Origin: Rhizobiales bacterium 64-17
GTDB taxonomy: Bacteria; Pseudomonadota; Alphaproteobacteria; Rhizobiales; Xanthobacteraceae
Assembly (NCBI GenBank): GCA_001899285.1
Contig: MKWA01000008.1
Coordinates: 186,001-250,000, forward strand
Length of the DNA: 64,000 nucleotides
Direction: 5' to 3'
The notes beneath the pieces are model-generated. The model saw nothing but the letters and a program-made list of their open reading frames with translations. It was not told the origin of the DNA and did no database searches. The first letter of the stretch is position 1, and every line of letters begins with the position of its first letter. Both the position numbers and the translations under genes were made by a program. Of this stretch, positions 38,031 through 46,844 are shown in pieces.

Positions 38031-39050
38031 ATGGAGGTGATCTACTACCGAAGTCCCAATGGGAATTTTGGCGACGATCTTAATTCGGTGCTGTGGAAGG
38101 CGCTTCTGCGACCTGCATGCTTCGAAGCAGATGACGCGGTGTTGCTTGGGATCGGCTCGATATTTCGCGAGGATTATCTGTCGGCAAAATCGACTGATCG
38201 CAAGCGGGTTTTCGTTCTTGGCAGCGGCGCTGGAACAGGGCCGCTGCCGAGCCGCTGGCCAAATGCGGATTGGGCTGTTCTCGGCGTGCGCGGGCCGTTA
38301 ACAGCCCGCCTCATCGGCCGGCCGGCGGCAGCAATGACTGATAGTGCTGCGCTGTTGGCGGCGGCGCCAAAGCTGGCGCCGGCGGGGCCGAAGCGCAACG
38401 ATATCGTTTTTATGCCGCATTACAATTCAGTGGAGCATAGTCGATGGCCGGAACTCTGTCGGCGGCTCGGCATGACATTCGTCGATGCGCGTTGGCCGGT
38501 TGGTCGGACACTTGATCGAATTGCGCGTGCGCGGCTGGTGCTTACTGAAGCCATGCATGGGGCCATCGTTGCCGACACGTTGCGAGTGCCGTGGATTCCG
38601 GTGCATTGTTCGCCGGCGATCCTGCCTTTCAAATGGATCGACTGGACGCGATCCCTTGAGCTGAAGTTCCGGCCGATCGCGCTGCCGCCCAGTTCGGCCT
38701 GGGAAGCGCTCAAGCACATCAAGATCCGGACCGTCGATGGTGCCAACGGGATGCACCGGTTGTCGGATTCGGATGACGATCTGATCAACGATTTCTTTCG
38801 TCGTTACGGTCAGATGGCGACAGACGATCTTGCTCCGAAGAAGATCGTCGGCGGTGAACCGGCCAAGATTTTGCAGAGAACCCTGTCATCGTTCGACCGG
38901 GTATTCACCGACCGTGCAGAACGCGCGCTGCTTGCTGCGAGCAAGGGGCAGCCTTTCCTGAGCGCGGAGGCGATCTTCGCGCAGCGCGTTGATCGCCTCT
39001 ATGCTGCGGCGATGAAGCTGGAGCAGACGATCACTGGAACGCTCCATTAG
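38031..39050 (+). CDS. Polysaccharide pyruvyl transferase family protein
   Basis: About 339 residues of the PS_pyruv_trans/CsaB fold, which adds a pyruvate ketal to sugars from PEP. Visible are YYRSPNGNFGDDLN at the start, LGIGSIF, a central VLGVRGPLTARLIG and MTDSAALLA. The conserved LTEAMHGAIVADTLRVPW (about 173) contains the catalytic-region His. Pyruvylation would give the exopolymer negative charge, since no uronic-acid synthesis genes are present here. An in-frame TTG at 38019 overlaps the fkbM stop (TTGA) and is an alternative start. The stop codon interleaves with that of the convergent flippase gene. Confidence 0.87.
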   Translation: MEVIYYRSPNGNFGDDLNSVLWKALLRPACFEADDAVLLGIGSIFREDYLSAKSTDRKRVFVLGSGAGTGPLPSRWPNADWAVLGVRGPLTARLIGRPAAAMTDSAALLAAAPKLAPAGPKRNDIVFMPHYNSVEHSRWPELCRRLGMTFVDARWPVGRTLDRIARARLVLTEAMHGAIVADTLRVPWIPVHCSPAILPFKWIDWTRSLELKFRPIALPPSSAWEALKHIKIRTVDGANGMHRLSDSDDDLINDFFRRYGQMATDDLAPKKIVGGEPAKILQRTLSSFDRVFTDRAERALLAASKGQPFLSAEAIFAQRVDRLYAAAMKLEQTITGTLH

Positions 39051-40369
39051 AGCGTTGAACCGGCGGGCCGTCTCATGGCGGCGGTCATCACGATGGCGGT
39101 GTTGATGGCGGTACCGAATGCGTTGGCCCAGAGAATGCCCGACGCGCCCATGTGGTGTCCGAGTGCGATCCCGGCCGATGCGAATGCAACAAGGCCCACG
39201 ACGCGAGCCGTGAACACGATGCGCGTCCGATGGGTTGCCAACAACGAAATGGACGAGGCATTGCGCGCCGCATCGCAGATGATGGCCAGTGATAGTGGCC
39301 ACAGTAGGGATGCAGAAGCAGCGATTTCCGATTTTCGGTAGATCATTGGTAGCAGCGTGGGTGCTGCGACGATGACGATGATGCAATACGTCAAGGCGCT
39401 GCCGGCGAAGACTGCGGTTCCATTTCGGGCAAACCGCCGCGCATACTCATTGTTGCGATCTGCGACATTGTCGGCGATGCGAGGCAGGATCGTAAGGTTG
39501 AGAGCAGCATTGAACTGGACGATCGGCGTCAACAGATTCTGCAGCGCGCGCACGATGCCGGCGATGGCTGGGCCACTGAGTGCTGCTATGAGCGGGAAGA
39601 TGCCCCACGTAACGAACCAGGACATCACCGCCGCGGGAGTGAGCCAGCGGCTGGCGCTCCAGATTTTTGCTGCGAGCCAGATGACATGGGATGGGCGGCT
39701 GCGGATAGAGCGACCGATACCCAGACAAAGAACCACGATGATGGCGGCAATCGCGCCGAATCCGGAAATAGCGATGGCGGCAGGAACTGTCAGAACCTGC
39801 AGGCTTGTCAAAGCCGAGGCGGCGCCAATCGAGGCGGCGGCATAAGCCGTTGCAGCAGCCGCAGCAACCGATTGCCGGTCTCTGATGTAGCAAAGGCGGC
39901 GGAAGAACAGATAGAAGCGCTGCAGTGGGTTGGTAAGCGCCAGGATCGCAACCGGCCACACATAGGCTGGAAATGTTTGTGCCAGAATGAGGGCGGCGAT
40001 GGCGAGCAAGGCACTGCTCCCCAGGCTGAATCCAGCCACGATCCAGATCGCCGCGCGGTCGACGCGATGACGATTGCGACGGCTGTAGCGGCTGACGATT
40101 GCCGGCAAGGCGTCGATGATCAGGGAACTCTGAACAGCTTCGATGAACAAGGCCGCAGTCCAGACAACGACATAGCGACCAAAATCGTCGATCGGCAGCC
40201 AGACGGCGTAAAGAATGGTCAGCGCGAAATTGCTTGCGCTGTAAAGCCCCTGATCGGCAAATGCGAACAGGAGGCGCGCTTTCCAGCGCTGCATGATTGT
40301 CCATACGGCGAAGATCCGTCCCGACGGTGTGCCGAGTGCGGTCGCGGAAGATCGCGGGTTATCATTCAC
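39047..40369 (-). CDS. Oligosaccharide flippase (Wzx-like, MOP/MATE superfamily)
   Basis: About 440 residues with 12 or so hydrophobic segments and no soluble domain. The first helix region is FAFADQGLYSASNFALTILYAVW, seen here as FADQGLYSASNF, a typical polysaccharide-flippase opening. It should move the lipid-linked repeat unit across the inner membrane for polymerisation. The GTG at 40369 overlaps the stop of the upstream glycosyltransferase (GTGA). ATG 40294 is an alternative giving a shorter cytoplasmic tail. The longest open frame extends further but only over the glycosyltransferase gene. Confidence 0.83.
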   Translation of the reverse strand: MNDNPRSSATALGTPSGRIFAVWTIMQRWKARLLFAFADQGLYSASNFALTILYAVWLPIDDFGRYVVVWTAALFIEAVQSSLIIDALPAIVSRYSRRNRHRVDRAAIWIVAGFSLGSSALLAIAALILAQTFPAYVWPVAILALTNPLQRFYLFFRRLCYIRDRQSVAAAAATAYAAASIGAASALTSLQVLTVPAAIAISGFGAIAAIIVVLCLGIGRSIRSRPSHVIWLAAKIWSASRWLTPAAVMSWFVTWGIFPLIAALSGPAIAGIVRALQNLLTPIVQFNAALNLTILPRIADNVADRNNEYARRFARNGTAVFAGSALTYCIIVIVAAPTLLPMIYRKSEIAASASLLWPLSLAIICDAARNASSISLLATHRTRIVFTARVVGLVAFASAGIALGHHMGASGILWANAFGTAINTAIVMTAAMRRPAGSTL

Positions 40370-42234
40370 CGCGGGATCACATTGGGCACACGAACGCCCG
40401 TGAGCCATTGTTGTGAGACACGCAGCAGAAACAGCGGCATCTGGATCAGATAACGTCGCCACAGCCGGGCTGGCTCATGCAGCAGGCGATAGGCCCATTC
40501 AAGCCGCGCTTTCTGAACCCAGTTCGGAGCGCGCGGTACCACGCCGGCCATGAAATCGAAAAGGCCGCCGACGCCGAAGCCGAGGTGGCAGCCGGTCTGC
40601 TCGAGATGTTCGTTCAGCCACGCCTCCTGTCTTGGGTTGCCCATGGCGACAAGCAGGATATCGGCGCCGCTATGCCTGATCTGTGCGAGGACGCGCGGCA
40701 GATCGCGTTGCTGATAATAGCCATGACTGGTTCCGACGAAGTCGTGTTGTGGGCTCAGTCGTGCCAGTCGTTGCGCGGCCTTGGCCGCGACGCCAGGCCG
40801 GCCGCCCAGCAGGAACACACGATGACGATATCGGCTGGATTGTAGATAGTGCGGGATGAAATCGGTTCCGTTCAGGTTTTCCGGAAACTTTTTGCCGAAG
40901 AGGAGGCGGCTGGCGAAATCAACGCCGATCCCGTCATTGAAGACGATGGCGCGGTCGAGTGCCGTTTGCAGCCCGTGATGGGAGGCCGTCGAATTCAGCG
41001 TATGGGCGTTGGCGAAAGCGACAACGGTCGGAGCCTGGTGTTCGTATTGCTGATCGAGAAGAGTGACAGCTTGTTCTGCGGTTTTGACGAGAATGGGAAT
41101 ATTGAGAATGGTTCGGACGTGCTGCCCACGGACGGTTCGATAAAATCGTTCGTATCGTGCATTGGCGGCTGGCCAGTTGAATGCAGTAGCCGCTTCCATC
41201 GTTCTCCTGCGGTGATCCGCATGAGTGCTCGACACAGTTGCCCAATCTGACAGGAACTGCCGAGCCGCTGTATCGACGTCCGCAAAATTCACCAAGGTTC
41301 CAACCCCGGTATGCTGGGCAAGGTGAACATAGGGCGGGATCGAGCTCAGCACGGGCCAGAGGCCGGCCGACATTCCCTCAATCGCTACAAGGCCGAACCC
41401 TTCGTAGTCGGATGCACTCAGGAAGACGGAGGCTTGCGCCATCGCTTCGCGTACGGAGGCATCTGATGGACTCGCGATGATTCGAACCCTGTCGCCGACA
41501 CCGAGTTCGCTGGCAAGATGCTGCATGTTTTCGGGCGAGACATCCCAGGGACGTCCGGCAATGATCAATGACCAGTCCGGATCATTGCGATTGACGGCGG
41601 CAAGAAAACGAATGGCATGATCGATACGTTTGTTGCTGGAAAAACGACCAACCGCGATCATTGTTTTCGTCGGCGTCGACGATGAGGCGTCAGCATATTT
41701 TTCGATATCAACGCCGTTCTCGATCACGCATAAGCCACGAAAACGAATGGCCTTAAACAAGTTCTCGTCCGATACGCTGACGGCGGCGATCCCGGAATAT
41801 CCGCGGAGCGACAACCGAGTCACGGTGTTGAAATAAAGCTTTTTCAGTCTGGCGGCGAACCCGGTGTGAAAAAATCCGCCATGGGTCGACAAGACAAGTT
41901 TTCGCCGGTGCAGCGGCGCAGTCCAGGCAAGATAGTCGCAAAAGAAATCGACACCATGCACATGAACGATGTCGGCATCGCGAATATGACGGATAACGGA
42001 GAATGCGATTGGATAGCGTTTTGAGCCGAAAAACGGAACTCTGACAACGTCGATTCCATTGCGCTGTTCGCGTCGACGCAAGCGAGGAGCATCAGGTGCA
42101 TTGAACAGGCGATCGAGCGTTACGACGCGGACACGATGACCGTTGGCAATTTGTTCGGCGGACAGCGAAGCAACGACACCCTCAAGGCCCCCCACCGAGG
42201 GATGGAACTGACGCACAACGTGAACGATATACAT
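40366..42234 (-). CDS. Fused glycosyltransferase: GT4 domain + WecG/TagA/CpsF (GT26) domain
   Basis: A 622-residue two-domain enzyme. Residues 1 to about 370 are a GT-B family 4 glycosyltransferase: VRQFHPSVGGLEGVV, VHVHGVDFF, VGRFSSNKRIDHAI and the EX7E pair E278/E286 in DYEGFGLVAIEGMSAG. Residues about 375-615 are a GT26 domain: FNDGIGVD (432-439), FLLGGRPGVA, MGNPRQEAWL (531-540) and VGGLFDFMAG (555-564), with the membrane-associating basic C-terminus. The two activities probably add consecutive sugars of the exopolymer repeat, as the separate GumH and GumM enzymes do for xanthan. ATG 42234 chosen; no frame break is seen between domains. Confidence 0.9.
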   Translation of the reverse strand: MYIVHVVRQFHPSVGGLEGVVASLSAEQIANGHRVRVVTLDRLFNAPDAPRLRRREQRNGIDVVRVPFFGSKRYPIAFSVIRHIRDADIVHVHGVDFFCDYLAWTAPLHRRKLVLSTHGGFFHTGFAARLKKLYFNTVTRLSLRGYSGIAAVSVSDENLFKAIRFRGLCVIENGVDIEKYADASSSTPTKTMIAVGRFSSNKRIDHAIRFLAAVNRNDPDWSLIIAGRPWDVSPENMQHLASELGVGDRVRIIASPSDASVREAMAQASVFLSASDYEGFGLVAIEGMSAGLWPVLSSIPPYVHLAQHTGVGTLVNFADVDTAARQFLSDWATVSSTHADHRRRTMEAATAFNWPAANARYERFYRTVRGQHVRTILNIPILVKTAEQAVTLLDQQYEHQAPTVVAFANAHTLNSTASHHGLQTALDRAIVFNDGIGVDFASRLLFGKKFPENLNGTDFIPHYLQSSRYRHRVFLLGGRPGVAAKAAQRLARLSPQHDFVGTSHGYYQQRDLPRVLAQIRHSGADILLVAMGNPRQEAWLNEHLEQTGCHLGFGVGGLFDFMAGVVPRAPNWVQKARLEWAYRLLHEPARLWRRYLIQMPLFLLRVSQQWLTGVRVPNVIPR

Positions 42235-42569
42235 TATGTGATGATGTCCAGATATTTCTGTGGGAAGAAGCGATGTGCCTTGTGTCCTGTCTGCAGCAGC
42301 GGCGGAACCCTCTCCGGATACAGCCGCGCCATCAAAACGTCGCATAATTCTCAATGCTGCATGATCGCGATAGGCGAACTGTGATGTCTAATCTTGGCGT
42401 CAATGTGCTCGGCCGTCTGCACATCAAATGTGCAGTAGGTGCAGATGATTGATGGAGTGGTGCACTGTCAGTTTGTTTTCGGCAACATCATCGAAATATC
42501 GCTCAACATCATCGTCGTGGAATACATCGCGGGGTTGTTGAGAATCTGCAGCCCATCCTTGTAGCTGTG
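42235..42569. promoter_or_regulatory. Divergent promoter region with a 19-bp palindrome
   Basis: 335 bp between the minus-strand fused glycosyltransferase and the plus-strand GH5 gene. At 42417-42435 there is a perfect inverted repeat, ctgcacat-caa-atgtgcag (8-bp arms). Related gtgca words recur just downstream (42440s-42460s). This is a good candidate operator for both units, though the regulator is unknown and none is encoded in the cluster. No gene is visible in the spacer. Confidence 0.5.
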
Positions 42570-43607
42570 ATGGCGACTATCGTCTGCGCCCTCATGCTGT
42601 TGATGTCAGCATCGGGTTCATTCGCGCAGACCGGTCTGCCGTATCTGACAGGCGTCAACATCGCCGGCGCGGAATTCAACGGACGCAAGATCCCCGGAGT
42701 TCCCAATCGGGATTATTTCTACCCGGCAAAAGCAACAATTGATTATGTCGCATCAAAGAGAATGACCAGTATCCGTGTTCCTTTCCTGTGGGAACGGATG
42801 CAGCCTCAGTTAAATGGTCCGTTGGAATCGGAAGAGTTGCGTCGCCTCGACGAGGTTGTTCGTTATGCCATCGGCAAGCGGCTGTATGTGGTTCTCGACC
42901 TGCACAATTATGCTTATTACCGACAAAAGGTGATCGGCAGCCCCGATGTTCCAGTGACTGCACTTGCTGATATCTGGAAGCGTTTGGCTATTCATTTCAG
43001 GGACAGTCCGCTCGTCGGGTTTGGCTTGATGAATGAGCCTAAGGGATTGCTGACGGAAACGTGGCTTTCTGCTGCCAATGCCGCGATAGCGGCAATCCGC
43101 AATACAGGCGCAAGCAATACGATTTTTGTTCCTGGTAACGGCTGGACCGGTGCACATAGCTGGCTCAGTACTCGCTATGGCGCGCCGAACGGCGATGTAA
43201 TGCTCGGTGTGGTCGATCCGGCAAACAATTACGTCTACGAGGTGCATCAGTATCTGGATTCGAATTATTCCGGGACGCATGCGGCTTGCCGCAGTGAAAC
43301 CGTGGGCGTCGATACTCTGCAGCTTTTTACGCAATGGGCGCGTCAGAATGGGAAGCGCGCTTATCTCGGTGAGTTTGGAGTTGGCGCAGATCCCGTCTGC
43401 CTCGGCGCGCTGAATGCGATGCTGACGTTCATCGATGAAAATAGGGACGTATGGGTCGGCTGGAGCTATTGGGCGGCGGGCGCCTGGCCACCGAGCTATT
43501 TCACCAGCGTTCAGCCGGTGAATGGCGTCGATCGGCCGCAGATGTCGGTCTTGCTGAACCATCTCGGTCGTCCGCAGGAGCGGGCGAACAAGGGAGCGGC
43601 GCAATGA
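42570..43607 (+). CDS. Secreted glycoside hydrolase family 5 (cellulase-like)
   Basis: A protein of about 345 residues with a signal peptide ending SGSFAQ and a (beta/alpha)8 GH5 catalytic domain. Visible are LTGVNIAGAEF, SIRVPFLWERM, the acid/base Glu in FGLMNEPKG, VYEVHQYLD and the nucleophile Glu in AYLGEFGVG. The Trp-rich GWSYWAAGAWPP forms the substrate platform. It should hydrolyse beta-glucan or beta-mannan links in the periplasm or outside, probably trimming or releasing the polymer made here. The start is GTG 42567 or ATG 42570. It overlaps the polymerase gene by ATGA. Confidence 0.9.
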   Translation: MATIVCALMLLMSASGSFAQTGLPYLTGVNIAGAEFNGRKIPGVPNRDYFYPAKATIDYVASKRMTSIRVPFLWERMQPQLNGPLESEELRRLDEVVRYAIGKRLYVVLDLHNYAYYRQKVIGSPDVPVTALADIWKRLAIHFRDSPLVGFGLMNEPKGLLTETWLSAANAAIAAIRNTGASNTIFVPGNGWTGAHSWLSTRYGAPNGDVMLGVVDPANNYVYEVHQYLDSNYSGTHAACRSETVGVDTLQLFTQWARQNGKRAYLGEFGVGADPVCLGALNAMLTFIDENRDVWVGWSYWAAGAWPPSYFTSVQPVNGVDRPQMSVLLNHLGRPQERANKGAAQ

Positions 43608-44986
43608 GTGCCGCTGGCTTTCTCGGTGGCCGTCGGATAACGGTTCGGCGATCGTTCTGGTTGCGACCGCAGACTCTCGCAATATTAATCGCGACACTCT
43701 TTAATGCCGGGCTTTGTTTCGTGAACACCGTGGCCGGCGGTGTCGGCAACAGTGCAGTGATCGGATGCGAAGTCATTATCATCTTCGCGGTGCTGATCTA
43801 TGTATTCCCGACGGTAACCTATCCGCGGCTTTTGGCGATTGGGACAGCTATTCTTTTCCTGGCGGCATTGGCAGGCGCGCGCGCAGTGTTCAGCGGTGCT
43901 CTGGATGTCAAGCCGATACGCGATCTTCTGATTCCCATTGCATTCTTCCTGCTGGGGGCTGCTGCGCCCGATCTCCGTCTAGCGGATCGGATCGTCAGGG
44001 TAATCGTCGTGATCGTCATCGTGGTTGGAGTATTCGAGTATTTATTTCCGGAATTGTTCACGCGCATTTTCAATGTCGCCGGATTTTATATCGAGCGCGG
44101 CACGATGGCGCTGACGCAAGCTCAGCAGTCGTCCGATTTGTTTGTCAGCGGCATGCGGCCGGAAGGCGCGTCCGGGGGGCGTGGTCTGTTTCCTGTTCTC
44201 GGAAATCACCGTGTGTCATCGATTTTTCTTGAGCCGATATCGGCGGGGAATTTCGGGATTGTGGTGTTTATCTGGGCTTTGACGCGCTCGCTGATGGAGC
44301 GACGAGTTTTCTGGGGGCTGTTCCTCTGCGCCGGGCTGATCATCGTGATGGCTGACAGTCGGTTCGGAGCCAATTTTTGTGCCGTGATCCTTGTTTTGGC
44401 GCTTCTCCCGCTGGCGATCAGGAAGATGGTCGTTGCCGTGTTGCCGGTGCTGGCGATTCTTGGCTTGCTGGTCCTGCCGGACCTGTTGTCGACTTCCTTC
44501 AGAATTGACAATGGCTTTATCGGCCGGATCATCTTGTCCGGAAGTATCCTCGACAAGTTCACGACGCTTCAGTGGCTGGGGCTCAGCACGCCGGAATTCG
44601 TTACTTCGGATTCCGGCTACGCTTATACCTTGGGCGGTTTCGGCGTTGTCGGCATCGCGTTGTTCTGGATGGCGCTGATGCTTCTCCGGGGGAAAAACAA
44701 TTCATTTTATTTGATCCGCGACCTCAGCGCGGCCTATTTCGCGATTTTGCTTTGTATTAGCAATTCGCCGTTCACGATCAAGACAGGTGCGCTGTTGTGG
44801 TTTCTGATCGGCGCGGTATCGCAAAATCGTCTCAGTCCGATGAAGGCGGTCCATTTGCCAAGTGGCAAAAATAACGCAAACCTGCGCAGCTCACGCATCG
44901 ACGGGATGGCTCGGCACAGCAAGAACAGCTCTCGAGCCCATTACACTGAGTTGTCCAGGCTCGCGAATGGCGGCGCGGTTAGATAG
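43604..44986 (+). CDS. Exopolysaccharide polymerase (Wzy/GumE-like)
   Basis: A 460-residue integral membrane protein with about 10-12 hydrophobic segments. A large periplasmic loop (about 150-205, FYIERGTMALTQ and GNHRVSSIFLEPISAGNF) carries His/Arg/Glu residues, as in O-antigen-polymerase-like proteins. The last 55 residues are polar and basic, a probable cytoplasmic tail. Position beside Wzx, glycosyltransferases and a glycanase makes it the best polymerase candidate in the locus. Wzy proteins are too divergent for identity by sequence alone. The ATG overlaps the GH5 stop codon, so both products are made together. Confidence 0.8.
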   Translation: MSAAGFLGGRRITVRRSFWLRPQTLAILIATLFNAGLCFVNTVAGGVGNSAVIGCEVIIIFAVLIYVFPTVTYPRLLAIGTAILFLAALAGARAVFSGALDVKPIRDLLIPIAFFLLGAAAPDLRLADRIVRVIVVIVIVVGVFEYLFPELFTRIFNVAGFYIERGTMALTQAQQSSDLFVSGMRPEGASGGRGLFPVLGNHRVSSIFLEPISAGNFGIVVFIWALTRSLMERRVFWGLFLCAGLIIVMADSRFGANFCAVILVLALLPLAIRKMVVAVLPVLAILGLLVLPDLLSTSFRIDNGFIGRIILSGSILDKFTTLQWLGLSTPEFVTSDSGYAYTLGGFGVVGIALFWMALMLLRGKNNSFYLIRDLSAAYFAILLCISNSPFTIKTGALLWFLIGAVSQNRLSPMKAVHLPSGKNNANLRSSRIDGMARHSKNSSRAHYTELSRLANGGAVR

Positions 44987-45076
44987 CATCGTAGCGCGCC
45001 ACGCATCGTAGGCCGGCGGACATGGCCGTCGGGCTGGGCCGGAACTCACGAGGTTGGAAGTGATTGCGGCCTCGTT

Positions 45077-46615
45077 TCACGCGGCGCTGATCGCCGGCAG
45101 CAGATTCGCGCCTGCGGCGGTGGCGACGGCGCCGCTGCGGACAAGATCGGTGGCGCTCTGCAGGTACGGATAGATGTACTGGTCGTCCTCGATATAAGGC
45201 ACTTTGGCGCGCACGCAGGCGCGCACCGCCTGCAGCGGCGCGCTTGAAACAAGTGGCCGGTGGAAGTCGCAGCCCTGCGCGGCGGTGAGCAGTTCGATGC
45301 CGACCACAGCGGCGGCGTTCTCGGCCATGCCGAGCAACCGGCGCGCGCCATGCGCTGCCATCGACACATGGTCTTCCTGGTTGGCCGAAGTCGGGATCGA
45401 ATCGACGCTCGCCGGGAATGCCTTTTGCTTGTTTTCCGACACCAGCGCGGCGGCGGTGACTTGCGGGATCATGAATCCGGAATTGAGGCCGGGCTTGGCG
45501 GTGAGGAACGCCGGCAGGCCGGACAATGCAGGATCGACCAGCATGGCGATCCGTCGCTCGGAAAGCGAGCCGATCTCGCAGATCGCCATCGCGATCATGT
45601 CGGCGGCGAATGCCACCGGCTCGGCGTGGAAGTTGCCGCCGGAGAGCGCCTCGCCGGTGTCGGCGAACACCAGCGGATTGTCGGTGACGCTGTTGGCCTC
45701 GGTCGCGAGCACGCCGGCGGCGTTGCGCAGCACGTCGTAGCACGCGCCCATCACCTGCGGCTGGCAGCGCAGGCAGTAAGGGTCCTGTACGCGCTCGTCA
45801 TTGACGAGATGCGAGGCGCGGATCGCGCTGCCGGCGAGCAGGGCGCGCAGCGCCGCCGCGGTTTTCACCTGGCCCTGATGCGGACGCAGCGCGTGGATGC
45901 GCGGATCGAACGGTGTATCGGAACCGCGTGCCGCGTCGGTCGCAAGTGCGCCGGTCACCAGCGCCGACTGCATCAGCAATTCGGCCTCGAACAGGCCGGC
46001 GAGCGCATAGGCGGTGGAGAACTGCGTGCCGTTGAGCAGCGCCAGACCCTCCTTGGGGCCGAGCACGAGTGGCGCGAGGCCCGCTTTGGCCAGCGCCTCG
46101 CCGGCCGGCAGGCGGCCCTGCGGTGTGAGGATGTGGCCGACGCCGAGCAGCGCGGCCGTCATGTGCGACAGCGGCGCGAGGTCGCCCGATGCGCCGACCG
46201 ATCCTTGCGCGGGAATTTCGGGGATCAGATCCTTGGCAAGCAGTGCCTCCAGCATGCGGATTGTTGCAACGCGCGCGCCGGAAGCGCCCTGCGCGAGGCT
46301 GGTCAGCTTAAGTGCCAGCATCAGTCGCACGACCTCGCGCGGCATCGGGGGGCCCATGCCGGCCGCATGCGACAGCACGATGTTGCGCTGGAGCGTGGCG
46401 AGATCCTCGGTCTTGATGCGCACATGCGCGAGTTTGCCGAACCCGGTATTGATCCCGTAGACCGGCTCGTCGCGGGCGATGATCTTTTCGACCGCCTTGG
46501 CACTGGCCTCGATTGTGGCGAAGCAATCTGCGCTGAGCTTCGCGCCCGCGCCGCGATAGATCGCGCGCCAATCCTCGAGCGGCACCCGGCCGGGGTTCAA
46601 AACGATCTCTGTCAT
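45077..46615 (-). CDS. hutH: Histidine ammonia-lyase
   Basis: A 512-residue lyase converting L-histidine to urocanate and ammonia in the cytoplasm. The MIO prosthetic triad Ala142-Ser143-Gly144 lies in [14 protein letters not shown], the catalytic Tyr53 in [10 protein letters not shown]. Ser82-His83 (LSHAAG) is the selector pair of histidine rather than tyrosine or phenylalanine lyases. The C-terminal SADQ-like [10 protein letters not shown] is also present. No hutU, hutI or hutG is adjacent. It diverges from a HutC-type repressor, with an 18-bp palindrome between them. Convergent with the polymerase gene, 90-bp gap. Confidence 0.94.
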   Translation of the reverse strand: MTEIVLNPGRVPLEDWRAIYRGAGAKLSADCFATIEASAKAVEKIIARDEPVYGINTGFGKLAHVRIKTEDLATLQRNIVLSHAAGMGPPMPREVVRLMLALKLTSLAQGASGARVATIRMLEALLAKDLIPEIPAQGSVGASGDLAPLSHMTAALLGVGHILTPQGRLPAGEALAKAGLAPLVLGPKEGLALLNGTQFSTAYALAGLFEAELLMQSALVTGALATDAARGSDTPFDPRIHALRPHQGQVKTAAALRALLAGSAIRASHLVNDERVQDPYCLRCQPQVMGACYDVLRNAAGVLATEANSVTDNPLVFADTGEALSGGNFHAEPVAFAADMIAMAICEIGSLSERRIAMLVDPALSGLPAFLTAKPGLNSGFMIPQVTAAALVSENKQKAFPASVDSIPTSANQEDHVSMAAHGARRLLGMAENAAAVVGIELLTAAQGCDFHRPLVSSAPLQAVRACVRAKVPYIEDDQYIYPYLQSATDLVRSGAVATAAGANLLPAISAA

Positions 46616-46683
46616 CGGTCTCTCCGGTAGTGCGCGCCAGCAACCGCGGCGCCGTGTCCGAACCAGTTAAACCGAGCCGGATT

Positions 46684-46701
46684 ATTTTGTCTATACAAAA
46701 T
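46684..46701. promoter_or_regulatory. Palindromic operator, probable HutC site (copy 1)
   Basis: The 18-bp sequence attttgtctatacaaaat has 7-bp perfect arms around ctat. It sits in the hutH-hutC spacer, 69 bp before hutH. An identical 18-mer lies at 48570-48587 upstream of the DUF6282 gene. TGTATATACA-like palindromes are the known HutC target class, so this is probably the binding site of the adjacent repressor. Confidence 0.75.
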
Positions 46702-46702
46702 A

Positions 46703-46718
46703 GTTCTTTAAAAAGAAC
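46703..46718. promoter_or_regulatory. Second palindrome in the hutH-hutC spacer
   Basis: gttctttaaaaagaac, 7-bp perfect arms around aa, one base after the HutC-type palindrome. It is not repeated at the other HutC-type site. It may bind a different regulator specific to hutH/hutC or overlap a promoter. Confidence 0.45.
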
Positions 46719-46844
46719 CACAGACGGTGCCGCCAGGTTTGTGTGGAATTTCTCCAAGGCTCCGGTGACGCCGTCGCGCTTGTTGCGGACGGGCAAACTG
46801 CGCATAGTCGGTTCTGGGTTCGGCGACAGTTGCAAAAGGTTTCC

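Noticed and set aside
27234-44986. Prophage or integrative element explanation for the lower-GC region
   Set aside because: No integrase, transposase, phage structural gene or flanking direct repeat; all genes fit exopolysaccharide synthesis.
46743-46844. Extended N-terminus of the HutC-like repressor
   Set aside because: The extra 34 residues have no GntR similarity, and ATG 46845 has a ribosome site and directly precedes the winged helix.
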